Source: an uncultured Bacilli bacterium
GTDB taxonomy: Bacteria > Bacillota_I > Bacilli_A > RFN20 > CAG-288
NCBI GenBank assembly: GCA_944371605.1
Contig: CALVXU010000014.1
Span: 1-63,151, forward strand
DNA: 63,151 nt
Reading direction: 5' to 3'
The translations under genes and the position numbers were made by a program. The notes beneath the pieces are model-generated. The model was not told the DNA's origin. It ran no database searches and worked only from the letters and a program-made list of their open reading frames with translations. Below, piece by piece: positions 27,214 through 34,952 of the stretch (position 1 is its first letter; every line of letters starts with the position of its first letter).

Positions 27214-28569
27214 TTAGCCTTGAGTTGCAATTACAATACCAATAATCAGCACAACAATGAGACAAACAATAACTGCAATAGTTGCGAAAATCTTAGTCTT
27301 CTCTTTATTTCTTTCCTCAAGAATTATTTTTTGCTGTGCTTTCCTTTTTATCTCGTTTTTAGCTTTTTCTATCTTACTTTTAACTATAGGAATTATTTGT
27401 TCATATGATTTAATAATTGAATTATCAGTTTCTTCTGAGCCCATTAAGGCTTTTAATGAATTAAGATTAGATACATAAACAGACAATGTGTGTTCTTGTG
27501 CTTCAATAATTTCATCAGCAGTAAGTCCGAAGCTGCCATCGCTAGGCATATCACCTTCTAAATAAGCTTTTCCTTTATCTAAGTCACTTATCAAAGTTGA
27601 AACCTTCTGTTGTTTCAAAACAAAAGACATATCATTTACTGGAATAACAGGTGCTGTTGAAGGCTTAGATGACTCTTTACCAAATATTTTATCGATTCCT
27701 CTCACTAAATCCTGAAGAAATCCTATCTTATCCATATTTTGAGATTGGAATCCTTGGAATTCTTTAGGCATATCATAAGCATCCATATTCTTATAACAAG
27801 GGATGAAATATTTATCTTTTGTTCCTTTAATAAAAGATAAATATCTTGACCATTCATTCTTCACCCATACGGCATTGAAGTATTCAGGATTAGTTCCTAT
27901 AGCTAACATAACTTTAGCTGAACGTAACGCGGCAAAAATTATAGGTTCATATTGAGAACCAATCTTACTTTCAAGAGTAATTCTAGAAAAGAAAACTTTA
28001 TAACCTTTATCAGTAAGAGCCGTATAAATATCTTGTGAAATAACAGAATCTTTAGTTCTTTCTCCATTCTCATCAGTTTCTTTATAACAAATAAAAATAT
28101 CATAGGGCTCTTCTTTTTGAGAAATTGAAAGAATCTCTTTTTGAAGTCTATCAATCTCTTTAGCTTCTTTTTCATAAAGTTCTTTTGATGTCACATCAGA
28201 AAGTTCAATAACCTTTTTATAGTCATTATCATCGAGAAGAGATTCATAGTTAGTTCTATGACAAGTAGGGACTTTATCACCAGTTTTAGGATCGTCTACA
28301 TATTCAATACCATATTTACAAAGACATATCCCCCAATAAGCTTCTGCTTCATTAGGATACTCAGAAACTATGCCTTGATAAACAGAAATAGCCATATCAA
28401 ATTCATTATGAAGTCTACAGGTATTGGCTCTATTATAAAGTTTAACTAGCTTTTCATTATCAGTAGATGGAATAGTTTGCTGACTTCCACAATAAGGACA
28501 AGTAGTTATCTTTTCTCCTTCATTTACTTCTAAGTTGCCTCCACACATTTTACATCTTAAGATTGCCAT
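27214..28569 (-). CDS. Zinc-ribbon/TPR-like/TIR-domain protein with C-terminal membrane anchor
   Basis: 451 aa. Zinc ribbon CKMC...CPYC (Cys 6, 9, 24, 27), then a TPR-like helical stretch (about 38-90: NRANTCRLHNEFDMAISVYQGIVSEYPNEAEAYWG), a TIR domain (about 154-297: EPYDIFICYKETDENGERTKDS...QDIYTALTDKGYKVFFSRITLESK), a helical linker and a C-terminal TM helix (about 425-447). Glu208 in GSQYEPII aligns by eye with the catalytic Glu of NAD-cleaving TIR domains (SARM1 GKFEDKLI), so NADase activity is plausible. GGGGGAG lies 7 nt before the ATG. Bacterial TIR proteins commonly act in anti-phage signalling, but a non-defence scaffold role remains open. Confidence 0.85.
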   Translation of the reverse strand: MAILRCKMCGGNLEVNEGEKITTCPYCGSQQTIPSTDNEKLVKLYNRANTCRLHNEFDMAISVYQGIVSEYPNEAEAYWGICLCKYGIEYVDDPKTGDKVPTCHRTNYESLLDDNDYKKVIELSDVTSKELYEKEAKEIDRLQKEILSISQKEEPYDIFICYKETDENGERTKDSVISQDIYTALTDKGYKVFFSRITLESKIGSQYEPIIFAALRSAKVMLAIGTNPEYFNAVWVKNEWSRYLSFIKGTKDKYFIPCYKNMDAYDMPKEFQGFQSQNMDKIGFLQDLVRGIDKIFGKESSKPSTAPVIPVNDMSFVLKQQKVSTLISDLDKGKAYLEGDMPSDGSFGLTADEIIEAQEHTLSVYVSNLNSLKALMGSEETDNSIIKSYEQIIPIVKSKIEKAKNEIKRKAQQKIILEERNKEKTKIFATIAVIVCLIVVLIIGIVIATQG

Positions 28570-28670
28570 ATTTTTTCTCCCCCTTTTTAATCATCGTTAT
28601 GATTACATCCTTTTTTAATTAAATAAGAATGTAATTTTGGGACTGCATTAATATCCTTAAGTTTCATTTT

Positions 28671-29381
28671 TTAAACATTTTTAGATTGTTTACAAATAAT
28701 TGAACGTTGTTGAAGCAAATTACGTATAGTATCTATATCGTTATTAATAGCTTGTTCCCTATTATCTTGAATGTCTTTTGTCAGTTTTTGAAGTTCAGTC
28801 ATTAACTTTTTATCAACATCAGCAGTCGCTTCTGAAGATACTGGATCTATATATCTAAGCTCGTCAGATAAAGCGCTGATTTCATCTTTAATATCACCAT
28901 CAGTTTGAGTCACAAAAAGTTTAATTTTTAATCTTAAATCCTTAATGAATCTAGTTGAATCTTCTACTTGTTCACTGCTTGTTTCAATCTGTTCTTTAGC
29001 TTCTTTTTTAGCGAAGAAAATAAACGGATACCAAATTAAGCCTATAAGATAGACGATAAGAACAATCCAGAAGAAGAGACCATTCACTAAAGAATTGACA
29101 ATGTAGAAAACGATAGTAAAAACAATAAGCTCAATACTAGCGCCCACAGCTCCTTTTATAAATGGATAGATGAATGTGATTGCAAGTCCTTTATTCTCTT
29201 CTTTTCTTTTTAAAAGAAGGAGAGGTAACCAAACAAGAATAGCTAGTAAAACACATAAAGAATAATTTAAATAATAAGAAGAAAGATCATATGGTTTTAC
29301 GGGTATTAAAAAGTAAATTAAAGTATATATAGCAACAACTAAAGCAAAGAGAATTATTCCTGTAAATTTCTTTTTCATCAT
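28671..29381 (-). CDS. Membrane protein with C-terminal coiled coil, unknown
   Basis: 236 aa. Four TM segments (about 7-28, 42-60, 75-98, 103-127), then a cytoplasmic helical domain (about 135-236) with a heptad-rich part and the motif SDELRYIDPVSSEA (about 177-190). It overlaps the SPFH gene by 4 nt (ATGA) and the TIR gene follows 101 nt later. The order suggests a membrane platform linking the SPFH and TIR proteins; that is inference. No family identified. Confidence 0.75.
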   Translation of the reverse strand: MMKKKFTGIILFALVVAIYTLIYFLIPVKPYDLSSYYLNYSLCVLLAILVWLPLLLLKRKEENKGLAITFIYPFIKGAVGASIELIVFTIVFYIVNSLVNGLFFWIVLIVYLIGLIWYPFIFFAKKEAKEQIETSSEQVEDSTRFIKDLRLKIKLFVTQTDGDIKDEISALSDELRYIDPVSSEATADVDKKLMTELQKLTKDIQDNREQAINNDIDTIRNLLQQRSIICKQSKNV

Positions 29382-31003
29382 TTGGCATCTCCTGATTTTC
29401 TCTCACCACAATTAGGGCAGAACTTGCTTGTGATTCCTTTAGTTCCACATTTTGGGCAATCCCAAGTCGTATTTAAAACCGGTTTAGGGCATCCGCATTC
29501 AGGACAAAAACGACTTGTCAGTCCTGTTTTATGACATTGAGGACATTCCCAAGTGTTGCTATCTTGTGTTTTTTGATTACCATTCATAGCTGAAGTGACA
29601 TTATTAGCTACTTCTTTAGCCAAAGAAATACCAACTCCTAAATCAACAAGACTATTAGCTATACCACTGCTAGAACCATTAGGATTGCTTGCTATAGCAG
29701 TGCCGATCTGTCTTTGCGTCTCTTGCTGATAGGTATATCCTTTCATTCTCATCTCATCAGCTTCAGCTTGAGCTTTTAATCTATAAGCTTGTGCATCTGC
29801 TTGAGCTTTTAGTAACTGCATCTGAACATCAGTATTAGCTTCAACTAATTTTCTTTCTTGTCTTGCTTCTGCCTCAGCTTTAAGAATTCTTTCCTGTTGA
29901 ACTTTAATAAAGCGTTCACCATATTGCTCTTTCATCCTACGGAAATTAGGATCATCATCAGGAGTCATGATATTCATCACAGTGAATTGAGGCATGAAAA
30001 GTCCGTATTCTCCTAACACTGGATTGATTTTATCTTTAAGTTTATTAGATATATCTTCTAAATACTCATCTATCTCAAGAATATTAATACCTTCTTCTCT
30101 GATGATTCTAGCGAGATTACTTTTTACTGAAGTGATAATGATAGAACGGAACATACCATTCATGCTTTCTGGAGTTAAAGTATTAGATATGTCATTTTGC
30201 TTTAAACCATTTGTGGTACCAACAAGTTTGATAAGAAGTTTTCTAGGTTCTTTTATCTCTAAAAAGAATTCTCCACTTGCTCCTATGTCAATATTTAATC
30301 CTGAAACAGGATCAAAAAGTCTTATCTTAGATGGCGTTCCCCATTTAAGACCAGTATGAGTGACTAAGTTAACAAAGTAAATTTCAGAATGGAAAATATT
30401 ATTATCTTGACTGATGGGAAGTTTATATGTCTTTCCTAAAAGAGGCAGTCTTTCTGTATCAAGAGTATATCTACCTGGCCCAAAGCTGTCTAAAGCTTCA
30501 CCATTTCTAAAGAAAATAGCTTCTTGTGATTCATGTACGATTAGTTGACTTCCACTAGCAAAATCTTCAAATGGATACTTCCAAACTAAAACATCATTTG
30601 CGCCTTCATATTTGATAGTTAATATTCTATCTTGCTTAAGAATTTCTTCTTTCTTTGCTTCTTTTTGAACATTGATATTAGTATCACAAACAGGGCAAGT
30701 ATAAGTATCAGCATTAGAATCAACATGAAGTTCACAACCACAAGTCGGACAATGTATATCGATAAGTTTACTCGTATTTCCAGAATCGATAAGAGAGTTA
30801 TGACAAACTGGACAAACACTACCTTTCTTTTGATCATAAACTACAACATTTCTACAATGCGGACAAGTTCTTGAAGTATATCTATCTGTTTTTGTATCAA
30901 TCTCATAACCACATTCACATGTGATTTTTTTGGAGGCAAATAAAGACGATGAAGCTTCATGATACCTTCCACAATTGGGGCACTGAATCAAAAATTTGGA
31001 CAT
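29378..31003 (-). CDS. SPFH/Band-7 domain protein with multiple zinc ribbons (YdjI-like)
   Basis: 541 aa. Three N-terminal Cys-pair modules within residues 1-112 (CPNC, CECG, CPHC, CPVC, CPTC, CPVC), an SPFH domain (about 130-350: QLIVHESQEAIFFRNGEALDSFGPGRYTLDTERLPLL...), a long coiled coil with EARQERKLVEANTDVQMQ (about 365-420), a small-residue segment, and two C-terminal zinc ribbons (CPQC..CPEC, CPKC..CPNC). The layout is that of the YdjI/viral-core-like SPFH proteins, which oligomerise on membranes. SD GAGAGG lies before the ATG. The repeated zinc ribbons match that of the TIR protein. Confidence 0.85.
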   Translation of the reverse strand: MSKFLIQCPNCGRYHEASSSLFASKKITCECGYEIDTKTDRYTSRTCPHCRNVVVYDQKKGSVCPVCHNSLIDSGNTSKLIDIHCPTCGCELHVDSNADTYTCPVCDTNINVQKEAKKEEILKQDRILTIKYEGANDVLVWKYPFEDFASGSQLIVHESQEAIFFRNGEALDSFGPGRYTLDTERLPLLGKTYKLPISQDNNIFHSEIYFVNLVTHTGLKWGTPSKIRLFDPVSGLNIDIGASGEFFLEIKEPRKLLIKLVGTTNGLKQNDISNTLTPESMNGMFRSIIITSVKSNLARIIREEGINILEIDEYLEDISNKLKDKINPVLGEYGLFMPQFTVMNIMTPDDDPNFRRMKEQYGERFIKVQQERILKAEAEARQERKLVEANTDVQMQLLKAQADAQAYRLKAQAEADEMRMKGYTYQQETQRQIGTAIASNPNGSSSGIANSLVDLGVGISLAKEVANNVTSAMNGNQKTQDSNTWECPQCHKTGLTSRFCPECGCPKPVLNTTWDCPKCGTKGITSKFCPNCGERKSGDAK

Positions 31004-31044
31004 TTAACATTTTCCTCTCTTAAATCTTAAAACAACTGTAACCA

Positions 31045-33522
31045 TCAAAAATTTGGTTGATAAGCGCCCCATTCAACATGATAGCCGTTTGGATTCCAAT
31101 TTGAATCCCATCCTTCTGGTTGTGATGATGCTTGACAATAAATAGTCAAATCACTTGAACAATTTGAAAATGCATATTCACCTATTGAGGTTACTGATTG
31201 TGGAATTGTAATTGAATTTAATGAAATACAATTGGCAAAAGCATAATTTCCTATATTTTCTAAATGACTATTTTCTTCGAAAGTAACAATGCTTAAATTT
31301 TGACAACCATCAAATATTCTTTCATCCAATAAAATAACATTGCTTGGAATTGTTACCGAGGTAATAGAATTATTCTGCAAAAATATTTCATTAGCTAATT
31401 CTCTAACAGGATAATCAACGCCATCAACATTAATAAAGTTAGGTATATTTATTTCAGTATTTGTTCCACTGTATTTAGTGATAATCAAATATGTTTCACC
31501 ATTATCATCTACATTAGAAGCATATCTAAATCCATCGTCAGTAACACCTGCAATAACATCATTGCCGCCTTTATATCCCCAAATAACTAAACAATCTAAT
31601 TCATCCTTCCACCCAATTGGCTTAGAAGTGCATTGACAATAAATTGTCAAATTATCACAGCCATGAAATGCCCACTGTTCTATCGTAGTAACACTTTTTG
31701 GAATAACGATTGAATTCAAAGAAGCACAGTCAGTGAATGCCCAAGAACCTATGCTTGTGAGTTCACTATTTTCTTCAAATTTAACAGTTGTTAAATTACT
31801 ACAGAAAGAAAATGCACTAACTCCAATTTTAATAATGCTTTTTGAAATAGTAAGTTCTCTTAATTCATTATTTTGTGTAAATGCGATTTGGCCAATTTCT
31901 TTAATAGGATAGGTCACATTATTAATAGATCCTTTACTAGGAATATTAATATTTTCGAGATCATAATACTCCCTATTCAAATCATTAATTTCAAAATCAT
32001 CAATACAAATGTATTTTTCATGGTTTTCATCTTCTTTAACACTCATTCTATAAGGTGTATAAACTGCTTTCAAACTAAGGTTTTGCATCATTTTAGAATC
32101 GATAGCACATGAAGCATAATATATAAGATCTTCTTCATATTTCCATCCGGCAAAGGCATAATGATCATTCTTAGGAATAGGTAACATAACAACGCCATCT
32201 TCAACACAATAATGATCGATGCTATTCTCATCAAGGACACCACCATTATTATCCTCATAAGTGATAGTGAAATAATTCCATTTAGCTTCTAACACATAAT
32301 CATGATTAGGCATCTCAAAAGTATAAGTAGCTTCTTCAGAAACTAATTCATTATTTTCATCGTACCAACCTAAAAATCTCACATCTGTTTTAGATTTAGC
32401 CTCAACAGTGACTTTTGATTGATACTTTCTCTCCTCTTGATATTCAGGTTGATATTCAATATTAGCTTCTGATTTCATCAAAACTTCACCATGCTCTTCA
32501 TTATTGCTATAGATGCGCATAGTGAATTCATCATTATCAAATCTTGCTTCTAATACTATATCCTTTTCAGGTAATGATATAGTGTAATTCGCTTCATTTG
32601 AAAGCAAAACGTCTTCATAATACCAACCGATAAATTTATATCCTTGATGTGGTGTGACTGAAACATCAGCACCACTGTTACATTTATATTGACCAGCACC
32701 AATGATATCTCCCGCATTTTCAATATTACTGATGATAGTCAAATTCAATGTATCAGAATAGATGGCTTTTAACGTTATATCATCAACTAAAATGATATCT
32801 TTGACTTTATTTCCTTTTTCATCAAAAATCTTTTCGCCCTGATATTCCCAACCTCTGAAAACATATCCATCTTTATGGCAATCAAAGAAGAGATTATCAG
32901 ATGTCAATGAACTCACCTCAATCGGTCCAAAATAAGAAGCTGAGCTTCCTCCATTCAAATCAAAATCAATTGAATACAATATTTCAGAACTAGAGTAGGT
33001 AGCAGTATAAGTTTTATCTTCAATAGCATCAGTAATACTAGGTGACCATCCTGTAAATTCATATGTAAACTTATCATCTTCTTCCCTAGTCGGTGTAGCA
33101 CCATCATAACTCGGAGTTGAACCATATGGAACATTCTCATCAACTTCTAATATTGATCCATCATAGTTTTTCCAAGTGATAGTGATAGGTTTAGCTTCAG
33201 TTTCACTATCGGTATAAGAATAACCACATACTGAACAAGTATGAGTCGTATATCCACCATGTTCATAAGTAGGATCAACAACTTCATCTACAAAAGTATG
33301 TTTTTCTTTATCACCTTGTACATCATGACCACATGTGGAAGGGTGCCAGTGATAAGTCTCATCATGTTCATATGAACTACTATAGGTATGTTCATGAACC
33401 TGAGTTGAAGAATTCAAATCTTCACTAGAGCTATCAACATTAGCACAACCAGTTAAAGCAGGGCTAAAAGCAAGAACACAAATCGTCAAAACTTTAAACA
33501 ACATTTTCTTATCCACTTTCAT
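31045..33522 (-). CDS. Lipoprotein with InlB-type repeats and BspA-type leucine-rich repeats
   Basis: About 825 aa. The start is ATG 33522 or, judged by GGAGG spacing (8 nt), GTG 33516. Signal peptide with lipobox LTGC, then a His/Cys-rich module (HEHTY...HWHPSTCGH...CSVCGY), about five InlB/Listeria-Bacteroides repeats (pattern FTGWSPS, GYKFIGWYYED, RFLGWYDEN, YAFAGWKYEE), and two clusters of BspA LRR_5 repeats (NNELRELTISKSIIKIGVSAFSFC; SLNSITIPQSVTSIGEYAFSNC). Such architecture is typical of host- or surface-adhesive proteins of gut bacteria. It heads the minus-strand island run, 41 nt before the SPFH gene. Confidence 0.85.
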   Translation of the reverse strand: MKVDKKMLFKVLTICVLAFSPALTGCANVDSSSEDLNSSTQVHEHTYSSSYEHDETYHWHPSTCGHDVQGDKEKHTFVDEVVDPTYEHGGYTTHTCSVCGYSYTDSETEAKPITITWKNYDGSILEVDENVPYGSTPSYDGATPTREEDDKFTYEFTGWSPSITDAIEDKTYTATYSSSEILYSIDFDLNGGSSASYFGPIEVSSLTSDNLFFDCHKDGYVFRGWEYQGEKIFDEKGNKVKDIILVDDITLKAIYSDTLNLTIISNIENAGDIIGAGQYKCNSGADVSVTPHQGYKFIGWYYEDVLLSNEANYTISLPEKDIVLEARFDNDEFTMRIYSNNEEHGEVLMKSEANIEYQPEYQEERKYQSKVTVEAKSKTDVRFLGWYDENNELVSEEATYTFEMPNHDYVLEAKWNYFTITYEDNNGGVLDENSIDHYCVEDGVVMLPIPKNDHYAFAGWKYEEDLIYYASCAIDSKMMQNLSLKAVYTPYRMSVKEDENHEKYICIDDFEINDLNREYYDLENINIPSKGSINNVTYPIKEIGQIAFTQNNELRELTISKSIIKIGVSAFSFCSNLTTVKFEENSELTSIGSWAFTDCASLNSIVIPKSVTTIEQWAFHGCDNLTIYCQCTSKPIGWKDELDCLVIWGYKGGNDVIAGVTDDGFRYASNVDDNGETYLIITKYSGTNTEINIPNFINVDGVDYPVRELANEIFLQNNSITSVTIPSNVILLDERIFDGCQNLSIVTFEENSHLENIGNYAFANCISLNSITIPQSVTSIGEYAFSNCSSDLTIYCQASSQPEGWDSNWNPNGYHVEWGAYQPNF

Positions 33523-33531
33523 AGCCTCCAA

Positions 33532-33861
33532 TTTTTCAATGCTTTATTGTCAAGATACCTTCAAATTATTTTTTAGTGACAATACAATATCTCCTATCTC
33601 TTATATATGATTAGTTATAAGTGGTTAACACTCTATTTTTATCCCAAAAAATATTAGTGTCAATCAAGAAACAGACGCCAGTGACAAGCTCTGTCATTAA
33701 GGTGAAAAAATATTGTATTTTTATATTTACAAAAATGCTTTTTTGTAAGATGGGCGATCATATAAAGCTTAAAAATAATTTCATTCATAAATCAATTTCT
33801 ATATTTTACCAATCTTTATTATATTGTGTAGATTGTTAACTATATAGTTTCATATTTATAA
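33532..33861. promoter_or_regulatory. Non-coding regulatory stretch with palindrome TGACA-N5-TGTCA
   Basis: No convincing gene. TGACAAGCTCTGTCA (33682-33696) is a perfect TGACA-N5-TGTCA palindrome. GACGCCAGT (33674-33682) beside it recurs inverted as ACTGGCGTC at 34145-34153, on the other side of the small HTH gene. Half-sites (TGACA or TGTCA) occur near 33578 and 33659. This looks like the operator zone of the LRR-lipoprotein/SPFH/TIR run. Confidence 0.6.
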
Positions 33862-34071
33862 TTATTTTTTAATAAGTTTAAATGTATTAAACTTTCTATC
33901 ATAAATAACTTTTGTCTTATGATAAGTTAACAGATACTTGCGAACTACATTAATATAACGAATACTAGTGCGATTGCAACATTCACACGCTTCACTTATG
34001 TCCGCAATCGTCAATTTTTTCCTCTGTAAGAGCGTGTCATAAATAAAAAGTATGGCCATTGTTTTTTCCAT
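33862..34071 (-). CDS. Small helix-turn-helix protein
   Basis: 69 aa. The segment LTIADISEACECCNRTSIRYINVVRKYLLTYHKTKVIYDRKFNTFKLIK fits a winged-HTH of the HTH_11/DeoR N-terminal type (recognition helix around NRTSIRYINVVRKYL), ending in the wing, with no effector domain. GGAGGTGACATT before the ATG is a strong SD, so it is a real gene although short. It lies between the two TGACA-N5-TGTCA palindromes and points toward the LRR lipoprotein operon, so it may control that operon or itself. Confidence 0.7.
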   Translation of the reverse strand: MEKTMAILFIYDTLLQRKKLTIADISEACECCNRTSIRYINVVRKYLLTYHKTKVIYDRKFNTFKLIKK

Positions 34072-34189
34072 AATGTCACCTCCGAATTCAATGACATATT
34101 TAGTCTTTCATCCGCACTTAAAAATAACTATCAACAAGACAGAAACTGGCGTCACCAAAATAGAAATTATTTAATTTTTCAGTTTAGAC

Positions 34190-34204
34190 TGACAGTATTT
34201 GTCA
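34190..34204 (+). promoter_or_regulatory. Second TGACA-N5-TGTCA palindrome upstream of tandem-XRE gene
   Basis: TGACAGTATTTGTCA has the same half-sites and the same 5-nt spacing as 33682-33696. It lies just upstream of the presumed -35 of the gene at 34257, whose TATAAT (34245-34250) ends 6 nt before the ATG. Confidence 0.65.
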
Positions 34205-34256
34205 TAGTAAACAATACTTATTTCTTAAGGCCATAAATTTAAATTATAATATTCAT

Positions 34257-34940
34257 ATGCTTATTTCTAATGACTATGGATCTTTTATTAAACAGCGAAG
34301 AAAAGAGATCGGTATTTCCCAGCAAGATTTAGCAAATGCGCTTGAATGTACCCCACAAGCTATTAGTAAATATGAAAATAATAAAACCAATATTTATCTT
34401 GGCTTATTAGGAACATTTGCTAAAGTCTTGCAGGTTGATATAACCAGTTTCCTTCTTTGCAAAAGTGAGAAAGCAAATGACTTAGCTGACAATAATCAAT
34501 TTAATCAGAAAGCCTTTGTTGAAGAACTACTCTTTCTTAGAGAAAAGAATAAACTGAGCCAAAGAGTCTTCTCTGAAAAAATAAATATTCCTGTATTCAG
34601 AATAACTAAATGGGAAAATGGCAAAGCTCTACCTACTTTAGAAGAATTTTGTAGAATTGCAGACTTCTATCACATTTCTTATGATGAACTATATTTTGCA
34701 AAACTATTAGATACTTCTAAAGAAGGACAAAAAACAAAAAAGAAAATAAATAAAAACGTATTAATCGCTAGTATTATTGGAGTGATTTTTACTATTATCG
34801 CATTGATTTTACTTATTGTTTTTATTCCCAAATCTCATATCAGCAATGGTTCTAATTTAACATACCCTAGTAATATAAACTCAAGCGAAGGCCATCCACC
34901 ATTTATTGAATCAATAGATATAGTTCCAGACAAAGATTAA
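34257..34940 (+). CDS. Tandem-HTH (XRE) membrane-anchored regulator
   Basis: 227 aa. First XRE HTH about 8-65 (IKQRRKEIGISQQDLANALECTPQAISKYEN), second about 83-140 (LREKNKLSQRVFSEKINIPVFRITKWENGKALPTLEEFCRIADFY), then a Lys-rich stop and one TM helix (about 164-190), leaving a short Ser/Asn-rich outside tail. One-pass XRE proteins of this type can sense surface signals. TATAAT 6 nt before ATG and no SD imply a leaderless mRNA. The next gene, a giant lipoprotein, begins 12 nt after its stop, so regulator and lipoprotein are cotranscribed. Confidence 0.85.
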   Translation: MLISNDYGSFIKQRRKEIGISQQDLANALECTPQAISKYENNKTNIYLGLLGTFAKVLQVDITSFLLCKSEKANDLADNNQFNQKAFVEELLFLREKNKLSQRVFSEKINIPVFRITKWENGKALPTLEEFCRIADFYHISYDELYFAKLLDTSKEGQKTKKKINKNVLIASIIGVIFTIIALILLIVFIPKSHISNGSNLTYPSNINSSEGHPPFIESIDIVPDKD

Positions 34941-34952
34941 TTCGAGGTGATT

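Noticed and set aside
27197-27265. Longer N terminus for the small membrane protein
   Set aside because: It overlaps the TIR gene and begins with an implausible Cys/Tyr-rich stretch; the ATG at 27196 fits better.
31045-33522. CRISPR-like or tandem DNA repeats
   Set aside because: The repetition is at protein level (InlB and LRR motifs); no identical DNA repeats with unique spacers occur in the window.
33621-33839. 72-aa plus-strand ORF in the regulator region
   Set aside because: No SD, Lys/Phe/Ile-rich low-information composition, and it covers the palindromic operator.
33862-34940. Toxin-antitoxin pair (69-aa HTH with XRE protein)
   Set aside because: The genes are divergent and 185 nt apart; neither looks like a toxin.
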